Origin: Hyphomicrobiales bacterium
GTDB lineage: Bacteria > Pseudomonadota > Alphaproteobacteria > Rhizobiales > Aestuariivirgaceae
Assembly (NCBI GenBank): GCA_027067085.1
Contig: JAMOMM010000505.1
Coordinates: 1 to 5,970, forward strand
DNA: 5,970 bases
Reading direction: 5' to 3'
This document shows positions 1 through 5,147 of this stretch, piece by piece. The notes beneath the pieces were generated by a model, which saw only the letters and a list, made by a program, of their open reading frames with translations, ran no database searches and had not been told where the DNA came from. Positions within the stretch are counted from its first letter, which is position 1. Every line of letters begins with the position of its first letter. Both the position numbers and the translations under genes were made by a program.

Positions 1-3
1 GCT

Positions 4-79
4 TGGCTGGGGCGGCAGGATTCGAACCTGCGCTCTTTGGCATCAAAAGCCACTGCTTTACCAGCTAAGCTACGCCCCA
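4..79 (-). tRNA. tRNA-Gln (anticodon UUG)
   Basis: Read on the minus strand this folds as a full 76-nt cloverleaf. It has a 7-bp acceptor stem (U1-A72 then GGGGCG/CGCCCC), a D stem GCUU/AAGC with GG in the loop, a 7-nt anticodon loop UUUUGAU (plus positions 42-48), a T arm GCAGG/CCUGC around UUCGAAU, discriminator G73 and an encoded CCA (plus 4-6). The anticodon UUG (plus 44-46) reads CAA and, by wobble, CAG. The weak U1-A72 pair and G73 are known glutaminyl-tRNA identity features and support Gln. One oddity is that the outermost anticodon-stem pair (27-43) is G-A, so that stem has only four Watson-Crick pairs. No intron or truncation is seen. The gene lies downstream of wbpA on the same strand but has its own promoter-like sequence. 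Confidence 0.96.
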
Positions 80-106
80 ATATTTCGATAAGAAACATCT
101 CCAAGA

Positions 107-142
107 GACGCGCACAATAGCGATAGAATATAAATTCGGCAA
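107..142 (-). promoter_or_regulatory. Probable sigma-70 promoter of tRNA-Gln
   Basis: On the minus strand TTGCCG (plus 137-142) and TATTGT (plus 114-119) are separated by exactly 17 bases and lie about 35-60 bases upstream of the mature tRNA 5' end. The bases after the -10 box are GCGCGTC (plus 107-113). This is a GC-rich discriminator typical of stable-RNA promoters under stringent control; that regulation is inferred, not shown. Confidence 0.55.
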
Positions 143-231
143 CTGTTTAAATCAGGTTTTTGAAATTTTTTTTCACCCTGAACTTGAGGTGTCCATAGCT
201 TAGTAATTATCCCGTGAAGCCCGCGGTTTTC

Positions 232-1536
232 CTATGATTTAACGACATTTAGCAAGGTTTCATCATACCTGCCACGCGTATCAACGAGTAAATCAGCATT
301 ATTGACGATCAGTTCATAATCAAAACCATCGTGATCTGTTGCCAGTAAGATACAATCGAACGATTTCAAACTGTCTTTATCAAGCATCACGCTTTGCAAT
401 TCGAACTCAAAATTTCTTATTTTGGGGAATTTAGGGATATGCGGGTCACTATAGGCAACCTGCGCGCCTAAATCTTGTAACTTTTGTAGCAAAACCACCG
501 AGGGACTTTCGCGCATATCATCAATGTTCTTTTTATATGCAATACCCAGAACAAGTATTTTACTCCCGCTCACAGATTTTTGTTTTCGGTTCAACGCTTC
601 CATCACTTTAGCCACGACATAATCGGGCATTGCTGAGTTAATTTCGCCAGCCAATTCAATAAAGCGGGTATGAACGCCAAATTCTTTTGCTTTCCACGTC
701 AAGTAAAACGGGTCAATCGGAATGCAGTGGCCACCTAATCCGGGGCCGGGATAATAGGGCACAAAACCAAATGGTTTTGTCGCTGCAGCTTTTATCACCT
801 CATGAATATCAATACCCATTTTATCGGCGATAATTTTGAGTTCATTAACAAGGCCAATATTAACGGCACGGTGAATGTTTTCCAGCAGTTTTGTCATCTC
901 TGCAGCTTGGGTGGAACTGACAGGTACAACCAGATCAACCACCTGCCCATAAAGTGCCATTCCAACGTCTAAACAGGCCTTTGTGTGCCCGCTACAAACT
1001 TTAGGTATGGTTTGCGTGGTGAAATCAGGGTTGCCTGGATCTTCGCGCTCAGGCGAATAAACTAAAAACGTATCTTGCCCGACTTTCAAACCAGTTTGTT
1101 CCATTCGGGGCAACAGTTCTTCTTGCGTCGTACCAGGATATGTTGTGCTTTCAAGCGAAACCACATGACCTTTGCGCAAATATGGCACCAGACTTTTCAT
1201 TGTCCCTAGAATATAGCTAAGGTCGGGTTCGCGGAATTTATCCAAGGGCGTTGGCACGCAAATAATCAATGCATCGACGTTTGAAACCTGACTAAAATCA
1301 GTTGTTGCCTCGAACCCTTGATCTTGCGCCGTTAAAATTTCACTTTGTGTGATGCGTTCGATATAGCTTTTACCATCTGCCAAACAGTCAATTTTTGACT
1401 GGTCAATATCAAAACCAATGACTTTGTAGCCCACTTGGGCATACCGCAGCACCAAAGGCAGGCCAACATAGCCAAGGCCAATAATACCGATGACGGCAGA
1501 TTTAGTTTGTAACTTCTCAATCAGTTGGTTTTTCAT
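232..1536 (-). CDS. wbpA: UDP-N-acetylglucosamine 6-dehydrogenase, WbpA-type nucleotide sugar dehydrogenase
   Basis: The 434-residue cytoplasmic protein is a full-length member of the UDP-glucose/GDP-mannose dehydrogenase family, close to the usual 430-440 of WbpA. The N-terminal Rossmann domain opens with GLGYVGLP (residues 20-27). A PTPLDKFREPDLSYI segment follows, then the ESTTYPGTT motif and a VYSPEREDPGN segment. The central helix EMTKLLENIHRAVNIG precedes the active-site motif GGHCIPIDPFYL, whose catalytic Cys is residue 271. The C-terminal UDP-binding domain starts near VLGIAYKKNIDDMRESP. The family makes two NAD-dependent oxidations at C6 of a UDP-sugar. The PYYPGPGLGGHCIPIDP context resembles the WbpA group (UDP-GlcNAc to UDP-GlcNAcA, for O-antigen or capsule) more than UDP-glucose dehydrogenase; substrate choice is inferred. 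The start has only a weak GAG-type ribosome site. No glycosyltransferase or other polysaccharide gene lies beside it, and no clear intrinsic terminator follows. Confidence 0.9.
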   Translation of the reverse strand: MKNQLIEKLQTKSAVIGIIGLGYVGLPLVLRYAQVGYKVIGFDIDQSKIDCLADGKSYIERITQSEILTAQDQGFEATTDFSQVSNVDALIICVPTPLDKFREPDLSYILGTMKSLVPYLRKGHVVSLESTTYPGTTQEELLPRMEQTGLKVGQDTFLVYSPEREDPGNPDFTTQTIPKVCSGHTKACLDVGMALYGQVVDLVVPVSSTQAAEMTKLLENIHRAVNIGLVNELKIIADKMGIDIHEVIKAAATKPFGFVPYYPGPGLGGHCIPIDPFYLTWKAKEFGVHTRFIELAGEINSAMPDYVVAKVMEALNRKQKSVSGSKILVLGIAYKKNIDDMRESPSVVLLQKLQDLGAQVAYSDPHIPKFPKIRNFEFELQSVMLDKDSLKSFDCILLATDHDGFDYELIVNNADLLVDTRGRYDETLLNVVKS

Positions 1537-1629
1537 CTTATCTCACAAACTAGAGCGTTTCATGTTTTGTTTGTTACGCAAACACAGCATAAACGTAAGA
1601 CAAACAACAGCGTTGTAATTGCTTGACTG

Positions 1630-1639
1630 TTATAGATAA
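1630..1639. promoter_or_regulatory. Candidate BioR operator (exact TTATMKATAA match)
   Basis: TTATAGATAA matches, at all ten positions, the alphaproteobacterial BioR (GntR family biotin repressor) consensus TTATMKATAA as I remember it. It lies 3' of bioY, overlapping the last two bases of the terminator A run, and about 94 bases upstream of the wbpA start. BioR sites normally sit at promoters of biotin genes, so the position is unexpected. It may be chance in AT-rich sequence. Confidence 0.3.
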
Positions 1640-1666
1640 AAAAAGCGAGCCTCAATAGAGGCCCGC
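1638..1666 (-). terminator. Intrinsic terminator of bioY
   Basis: On the minus strand, 29 bases past the bioY stop, GCGGGCCTC pairs with GAGGCTCGC around a TATT loop. The stem is 9 bp with one G-U pair and is followed directly by seven U residues (plus 1638-1644). This is a textbook Rho-independent terminator. It separates bioY from the downstream wbpA gene, so wbpA should need its own promoter. Confidence 0.92.
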
Positions 1667-1695
1667 AGATCAAATCGTTATATTAAAGCACTTTC

Positions 1696-2283
1696 TTATG
1701 CTTTTGATTTGCCAATAAGCATCCAAATTGCTGGAAACAATCCAGCCGCAAGTGCTGCTTTTATCAAATCGCCATACAAAAACGGCATCACACCAAATTC
1801 AACAGCTTTTTCCAAACCAATAAAATTGGCCAACCAAACAGCGCCTGGCACATAAATTACGGCAGTACCAAGAACCATAATCGCAAATGTCTTAAAGACA
1901 TTTTTGCTGGCACCAGTTTGAACCAAATAGCCAACCAACATGGCGGCGATTACAAAACCAATAAGATAGCCCCCTGTTGGCCCTGCCATATAAACAAGCC
2001 CAATGCCTTTTTCAGGCGTTCCAGCAAAAACGGGAAAACCTGCAGCGCCTTGCGCCAAATAAAGCATGACAGTTGAGCCAGCCAAACGCCACCCCATCGC
2101 CACGCCAAGACCTAAAACAACCAATGTCTGCAACGTCATTGGAACATAAAGAAAAGTAACTTGCACCTTGGCTGAAACCCACAGCGCGATAGATCCAAGA
2201 ACGGCAAGAACGATATTTCTGGCCATTTTAGCTGTCGAACTTGCTGGCCAAATTGTACTCATAAGTGTCTGCTCATTATTCAT
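1696..2283 (-). CDS. bioY: Biotin transporter BioY, ECF-type S component
   Basis: The 195-residue hydrophobic protein has about six predicted membrane segments and the family's usual length. Signature segments are VPMTLQTL (residues 47-54), GAAGFPVFAG (79-88), GPTGGYLIGF (101-110) and FLYGDLIKAALA (168-179). Together these identify the substrate-binding subunit of the biotin energy-coupling-factor transporter in the inner membrane. The BioM ATPase and BioN transmembrane partners are not next to it. Either they lie elsewhere, or this is one of the solitary BioY proteins known in alphaproteobacteria and reported to take up biotin without BioMN. The start MNNEQTL is preferred over the internal ATG at residue 8 because a perfect AAGGA stands 7 bases before the first ATG. 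The gene is monocistronic, closed by a strong terminator. Biotin-responsive control is plausible, with candidate sites listed separately. Confidence 0.95.
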   Translation of the reverse strand: MNNEQTLMSTIWPASSTAKMARNIVLAVLGSIALWVSAKVQVTFLYVPMTLQTLVVLGLGVAMGWRLAGSTVMLYLAQGAAGFPVFAGTPEKGIGLVYMAGPTGGYLIGFVIAAMLVGYLVQTGASKNVFKTFAIMVLGTAVIYVPGAVWLANFIGLEKAVEFGVMPFLYGDLIKAALAAGLFPAIWMLIGKSKA

Positions 2284-2290
2284 TGTTTTT

Positions 2291-2295
2291 TCCTT
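2291..2295 (-). promoter_or_regulatory. Shine-Dalgarno site fixing the bioY start
   Basis: AAGGA on the minus strand lies 7 bases before the ATG at 2283. It is the best ribosome-binding site in the window and supports the upstream of the two possible bioY start codons. Confidence 0.8.
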
Positions 2296-2307
2296 ATTTT
2301 TTAACTT

Positions 2308-2317
2308 TAATGGATAA
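2308..2317. promoter_or_regulatory. Weak BioR-like site upstream of bioY
   Basis: TAATGGATAA matches the remembered BioR consensus TTATMKATAA at 8 of 10 positions. It lies 25 bases before the bioY start, where a transcript from the candidate -10 box at 2322-2327 would begin. The position suits a repressor site, but two mismatches in AT-rich DNA make chance likely. Confidence 0.2.
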
Positions 2318-2321
2318 AGCC

Positions 2322-2349
2322 GTTATAAGCTTTGAGTATGCTTTGCAAA
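2322..2349 (-). promoter_or_regulatory. Candidate bioY promoter
   Basis: On the minus strand TTTGCA (plus 2344-2349) and TATAAC (plus 2322-2327) are 16 bases apart, giving a 5' leader of roughly 30 bases before bioY. A second minus-strand option lies upstream: TATAGC (plus 2371-2376) with TTGTTG 17 bases further up. Neither is close to consensus. Confidence 0.35.
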
Positions 2350-2350
2350 A

Positions 2351-2378
2351 TTGTTGTATATGCTCTGAGTGCTATACG
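2351..2378 (+). promoter_or_regulatory. Candidate promoter for the MBL hydrolase-yhhN pair
   Basis: TTGTTG (2351-2356) and TATACG (2373-2378) are 16 bases apart on the plus strand, with four -10 matches to consensus. It would give a leader of about 180 bases containing the whole inverted repeat. TATAAA at 2400-2405 is another -10-like sequence, at the left edge of the repeat, but without a matching -35 box. Confidence 0.22.
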
Positions 2379-2409
2379 ATGATTTTTTCCCTCCAACAAT
2401 ATAAATGAG

Positions 2410-2581
2410 CCTAGGGCCTATCATCATTTAAGGTTATGGCGCTGGTTTGACCAGATTGGTTCAATTTCGCCTTGTGAGGAGGCTGGACATACGTGTATAT
2501 TCAACGACGAACAAGACGAAAGTGGGCCAATCTGGCCAAATCCCTTCGGGACGAACCTTTAAAAGATGACAGGCCCTAAGG
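2410..2581. repeat. Long imperfect inverted repeat, MITE-like (6S-like RNA is an alternative)
   Basis: The whole stretch is self-complementary. Outer arm blocks pair as 2412-2419 with 2571-2578, 2421-2425 with 2565-2569, 2427-2429 with 2561-2563, and 2430-2435 with 2554-2559. An unpaired bubble follows (2436-2450 against 2536-2553, the latter holding a small TCCC/GGGA hairpin). The inner stem pairs 2451-2463 with 2523-2535, 2465-2469 with 2517-2521, and 2471-2475 with 2511-2515, closing on a 35-base loop. TA flanks both ends (2412-2413 and 2577-2578), compatible with a 2-bp target duplication. The ends beginning GGGCC(T)RTCATC recall IS5-family termini from memory only. Mismatches split evenly between types that would be G-U in one strand and A-C in the other, which favours a decaying DNA repeat over an RNA under selection. 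No transposase is present. The right arm overlaps the start of the MBL hydrolase gene. Confidence 0.6.
2442..2454. promoter_or_regulatory. Palindrome resembling a FadR-subfamily GntR operator
   Basis: CTGGT-TTG-ACCAG is a perfect 5-3-5 palindrome of the TGGTNNNACCA type bound by FadR-subfamily GntR regulators. It is 112 bases before the MBL start and lies mainly in the unpaired bubble of the larger repeat. It overlaps a second palindrome, ACCA-GAT-TGGT (2450-2460). No regulator gene is adjacent, so binding is inferred only from shape. Confidence 0.22.
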
Positions 2582-3501
2582 TGTCGACTATTCAATTTAA
2601 CCGAGATTTCGATCCACAATACGGAACAAGCGTTCAATTAAGCCCGCTTATTCGTCGCGTAGTTTGCCAAAATGCCAGCCCGTTTACCTTTACTGGTACG
2701 GGCACTTATATTGTCGGCAAAGGCAATGTGGCGGTGATTGATCCCGGTCCCGATGATAATGAGCACCTTGACGCGTTGTTAAAAGCGCTGGATGGGGAAA
2801 CTGTTACCCACATTATTATAACCCATACACATTTGGACCATTCTCCTTTAGCTGAAAAGCTTAAACAAAAAACTGCGGCAAAAACCTATGGCTTTGGGCC
2901 GCATGGTACAGGCCTTATCACCAATACTGGTGATGTGCGCCTTGATGCGGGCGGTGATTATGACTTTGTGCCTGATGTCGAAATTCGTGATGGTGATGTG
3001 ATTGATGGCGGTGCCGCCAATGAAACTGAATGGCGATTAGAATCAGTTTTCACCCCTGGCCATACATCAAACCATATGTGCTTTGCCTTACCGCAAGAAA
3101 AAGCCCTGTTTAGCGGCGATCATGTGATGGCTTGGTCGACGAGCATTGTTGCCCCACCTGATGGGCGTATGGCCGACTATTTTACTTCACTGAGAAAAAT
3201 CATGCAGCGCGAAGAGGAAATTTTGTGGCCAACCCATGGTGGCCCGCGTAAAGACCCGCGCCCGTTTGTTCGCGCTTTTCTTACACACCGAAAAATGCGT
3301 GAAGCTGCAATCGAGCGCAGACTTGAAAAAGGTGACCGCACCATTGCCGACATCGTAAAAGCCATTTACTCAGATGTAGACCGACGGCTTCACCCCGCAG
3401 CGGCTATGTCCACCATGGCCCATATACAACATTTGATAGAGCAAGAGCGCGTTGCAACAGAGGGTGAATTGAGCCTTGATGGCGAGTATTGGACGGTTTA
3501 A
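2566..3501 (+). CDS. MBL-fold metallo-hydrolase, LACTB2-like with C-terminal winged helix
   Basis: The 311-residue protein has the metallo-beta-lactamase fold signature HTHLDH (His87, His89, Asp91, His92). The further metal ligands His166 (PGHTSNH), Asp185 (FSGDH) and His224 (PTHGGP) are also present, so both zinc sites look intact. The last 65 or so residues, with a TIADIVKAIY segment, fit the winged-helix domain found after the MBL fold in LACTB2-type proteins. No signal peptide is seen, so it is probably cytoplasmic. The substrate cannot be told: relatives include thioesterases, lactonases and, for human LACTB2, an endoribonuclease. The first conserved segment begins near residue 11. The ATG at 2566 lacks a clear ribosome site and sits inside the inverted-repeat arm; GTG at 2581 is the main alternative, and an in-frame TAA at 2560-2562 blocks any earlier start. 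It is probably co-transcribed with the next gene. Confidence 0.88.
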   Translation: MTGPKVSTIQFNRDFDPQYGTSVQLSPLIRRVVCQNASPFTFTGTGTYIVGKGNVAVIDPGPDDNEHLDALLKALDGETVTHIIITHTHLDHSPLAEKLKQKTAAKTYGFGPHGTGLITNTGDVRLDAGGDYDFVPDVEIRDGDVIDGGAANETEWRLESVFTPGHTSNHMCFALPQEKALFSGDHVMAWSTSIVAPPDGRMADYFTSLRKIMQREEEILWPTHGGPRKDPRPFVRAFLTHRKMREAAIERRLEKGDRTIADIVKAIYSDVDRRLHPAAAMSTMAHIQHLIEQERVATEGELSLDGEYWTV

Positions 3502-3503
3502 CT

Positions 3504-4193
3504 ATGCTTGCTCTTGCCAATCTTTCTTTTACCAACCTTCCTTTTAGTGGCGGGTTATCGGCAACGCCAAATGGGTATTTGATGTTCTCGATCGGGGCAG
3601 CTATGTTATATGGCTTGCTTTTATCCAGCCCACCCAGCCCGCGACGGGCCATTATTAAAACACTCTCAATTGGTATTTTGGCTGTATTGGCTTTTTACAT
3701 AGGCGGGCCATGGGCCTTGGTTTTGGCCCTAATTTTTAGTGCGCTGGGCGATGCTTTTTTAGCCTATAAAGGCGATAAGAATTTCCTTGGCGGCTTGGCC
3801 TCTTTTTTAGTTGCCCATATTTTCTATGTGATTTTGTTTATCAGCCAGCCAACAGAATCTTTGATTTTCCAAACCCCTCGCCTTGTTGCAATTGTGGCTA
3901 TGTTGGCGTTTTGCGGGTTTATGCTGTTCAAACTACTGCCCGCCGTTGGTTCGTTAAAGCTGCCCGTTTTAGCGTATATGTCGGTGATTACCATTATGGG
4001 TGTTGTTGCGATGGGGTTGGACAAACCCGTAGCCATTTTGGGTGCTGTTATGTTCATCGCATCTGATGCGATTTTGGCCACGGAAAAGTTTTTAATGGGT
4101 GAGGATCACCCACTACGAACGCTAAGTTCCATTGCGATTTGGACGCTGTATTATGTTGGCCAACTGCTCATTGCTTTGGCATTTTTGGCCTAA
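3504..4193 (+). CDS. YhhN/TMEM86-family membrane protein, possible lysoplasmalogenase
   Basis: The 229-residue protein is almost wholly hydrophobic, with about eight predicted membrane helices. It carries the two acidic motifs of the YhhN family: SALGDAFLA (residues 79-87, Asp83) and FIASDAILA (184-192, Asp188), plus the C-terminal YYVGQLLI. Animal TMEM86B and a characterised bacterial homologue hydrolyse the vinyl-ether bond of lysoplasmalogens; whether this protein does so is unknown. The ATG at 3504 lies 2 bases after the preceding stop, which suggests translational coupling with the MBL hydrolase. A TTG at 3489 in the same frame would add five residues and overlap that gene's end. The ATG is preferred as the stronger codon, with a GGACGG weak ribosome site 7 bases before it. 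It is convergent with yqgE. Confidence 0.86.
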   Translation: MLALANLSFTNLPFSGGLSATPNGYLMFSIGAAMLYGLLLSSPPSPRRAIIKTLSIGILAVLAFYIGGPWALVLALIFSALGDAFLAYKGDKNFLGGLASFLVAHIFYVILFISQPTESLIFQTPRLVAIVAMLAFCGFMLFKLLPAVGSLKLPVLAYMSVITIMGVVAMGLDKPVAILGAVMFIASDAILATEKFLMGEDHPLRTLSSIAIWTLYYVGQLLIALAFLA

Positions 4194-4233
4194 GCGTGGC
4201 GCGTTAAATTGAATTCACTTTGCTGGAATGAAC

Positions 4234-4290
4234 GGGCTTGTTAAGCAAGCCCTGCCTCATCCCAACAAGTAAATACTTGAATCTATTCAA
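4234..4290. terminator. Palindrome cluster between convergent genes, probable bidirectional terminator
   Basis: There are three perfect inverted repeats. GGGCTTG/CAAGCCC has a 5-base loop (4234-4252). CAAGTA-AA-TACTTG spans 4266-4279. TTGAAT-CT-ATTCAA (4277-4290) overlaps the second, so those two cannot both form. The first is the only GC-rich stem and lies 41 bases past the YhhN-family gene's stop and about 50 past the yqgE stop. Neither strand has a clean U run after it, so efficient intrinsic termination is uncertain. Confidence 0.4.
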
Positions 4291-4302
4291 ACGCGACACA
4301 CT

Positions 4303-4905
4303 TTAAGCGTGACCAGCTTGACTTGATAAAAGCGCTGCGCTGACACCAATTTTTTCTAACGCAGCATCATATTTAAACTCAAGATCAGAGCCAAACAACA
4401 ATTCATCATCGGCGCTGCAATGCAGCCAACCATTGGCAAGTAACTCAGTTTCAAGTTGCCCGGGCGACCACCCTGCATAACCAAGCGCCAGTAAAGATTG
4501 GCGCGGTCCTTGCCCCTTAGCAATTTCATGAAGGACATCAAGCGTTGCGGTAAGGCCCACATTGGCATCAATAGCCAGCGTATTGCCATTGTTATTATAC
4601 TCACCCGAATGCAAAACAAAACCTCTGCTCGGTTCAACAGGTCCACCAAAAAGCACTTTCAAATCGATGTTTTTTTGGTCTATATCAATACTGTTTTTGC
4701 TACTGCTCTTATTGTCTGAAATATTTAACCTCGACAACAAGTCAGTAAATTCCATATTCGGGGCAGGTTTATTTATGATGATGCCCATCGCCCCATCATC
4801 GGAATGGGCGCACATATATATAATAGCCTTGGCAAACCTTGGATCATCCATTGTTGGCATTGCAATTAGGATTTTACCATCAAGATATTGTGCTTGGGTC
4901 GTCAT
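4303..4905 (-). CDS. yqgE: YqgE/AlgH family protein (DUF179, UPF0301)
   Basis: This is a 200-residue cytoplasmic protein. Conserved family segments are LDGKILIAMPTM (residues 8-19), DGAMGIIINKP (37-47), VLFGGPVEPSRGFVLHS (84-100) and LLALGYAGWSPGQLETEL (138-155). The family is widespread in proteobacteria but has no settled biochemical role; the AlgH name comes from reported effects on alginate production. A polar stretch rich in Ser, Asn and Asp (about 62-80) sits between the first and second conserved blocks, longer than in the shortest relatives. The start is chosen because the LDGKILIA block needs the first ATG; the next Met (16) would remove it. The ribosome-binding site is weak. It is divergent from the DsbD-like gene, an arrangement I recall from other alphaproteobacteria. 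Confidence 0.93.
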   Translation of the reverse strand: MTTQAQYLDGKILIAMPTMDDPRFAKAIIYMCAHSDDGAMGIIINKPAPNMEFTDLLSRLNISDNKSSSKNSIDIDQKNIDLKVLFGGPVEPSRGFVLHSGEYNNNGNTLAIDANVGLTATLDVLHEIAKGQGPRQSLLALGYAGWSPGQLETELLANGWLHCSADDELLFGSDLEFKYDAALEKIGVSAALLSSQAGHA

Positions 4906-4941
4906 ACAAATCAGGCTTTCACACGTTAAAACGGTAGAGCA

Positions 4942-4974
4942 ATTATAACTAAAACTCTAATTTTCATCTAGAGT
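4942..4974 (-). promoter_or_regulatory. yqgE -10 box with an inverted repeat over the -35 region
   Basis: On the minus strand a perfect TATAAT (plus 4942-4947) lies 37 bases before the yqgE start. No good -35 box stands 16-18 bases upstream. Instead that area is covered by a perfect inverted repeat, ACTCTA (4954-4959) and TAGAGT (4969-4974) with a 9-base spacer. Such an arrangement could mark an activator- or repressor-controlled promoter; this is inference. Confidence 0.35.
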
Positions 4975-5027
4975 ATTTCATACTTTGTTTTGGTTTTGAC
5001 AAAATCAATCAAGTAGAAGGCATTTTC

Positions 5028-5075
5028 ATGGCGCAACTCAAAATATCCCTAAATACAAACTATGCTAAATTCTAA
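5028..5075 (+). CDS. Possible 15-codon small ORF or leader peptide
   Basis: An ATG at 5028 opens a 15-residue reading frame, MAQLKISLNTNYAKF, ending in TAA. It is preceded by AGAAGG (5015-5020) with a 7-base gap, a better ribosome site than those of most full genes here. A consensus TTGACA (4996-5001) lies upstream but has no matching -10 box. It ends 72 bases before the DsbD-like gene and is in the same frame. The peptide has no regulatory-codon run or membrane segment, and such short frames arise easily by chance. Confidence 0.2.
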   Translation: MAQLKISLNTNYAKF

Positions 5076-5121
5076 CCAAAATGTGATTCTATATGACACG
5101 GTTTTAGCGTAGTATCTGCCT

Positions 5122-5127
5122 TATAAT
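5122..5127 (+). promoter_or_regulatory. Candidate -10 box of the DsbD-like gene
   Basis: A perfect TATAAT lies 20 bases before the ATG at 5148, which would give a leader of only about 14 bases. The 16-18-base-distant -35 position reads GGTTTT or similar, which is poor. ATGACA at 5093-5098 is a good -35 hexamer, but 23 bases away is too far. The rest of the divergent region (4906-5147) is AT-rich, and only the inverted repeat and the small ORF stand out in it. Confidence 0.3.
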
Positions 5128-5147
5128 TTAACTTCAAAGAGTGCCTC

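Noticed and set aside
152..181. AT-rich imperfect hairpin (TCAGG/CCTGA with inner TGAAA/TTTCA), downstream of wbpA
   Set aside because: The stem is asymmetric and mostly A-T, and no U run follows on the minus strand, so it does not qualify as the wbpA terminator.
211..228. CCGTG/CGCGG hairpin followed by TTTT on the plus strand
   Set aside because: It is only 5 bp with a wobble, and no plus-strand gene lies upstream to terminate. On the minus strand it has a C-A mismatch and no U tract.
1613..1636. TTGTAA and TATAGA as a plus-strand promoter
   Set aside because: The gap is only 12 bases and it would read into the bioY terminator and antisense to bioY.
2410..2581. Calling the inverted repeat a 6S RNA gene outright
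   Set aside because: The shape fits, but no conserved 6S sequence could be recognised, its 3' strand overlaps a coding start, and mismatch types show no strand preference. It is kept only as an alternative.
3177..3365. Minus-strand open frame inside the MBL hydrolase gene
   Set aside because: It is antisense to the conserved winged-helix region with low-complexity basic composition, so it is a shadow of the real gene.
3489..3503. TTG start for the YhhN-family protein
   Set aside because: It would overlap the preceding gene's end and add five residues of no family value. The ATG at 3504 is a stronger codon just after the stop.
4562..4948. 128-residue plus-strand open frame opposite yqgE
   Set aside because: It lies almost wholly antisense to a well-conserved gene and shows no recognisable domain. 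It is a shadow frame.
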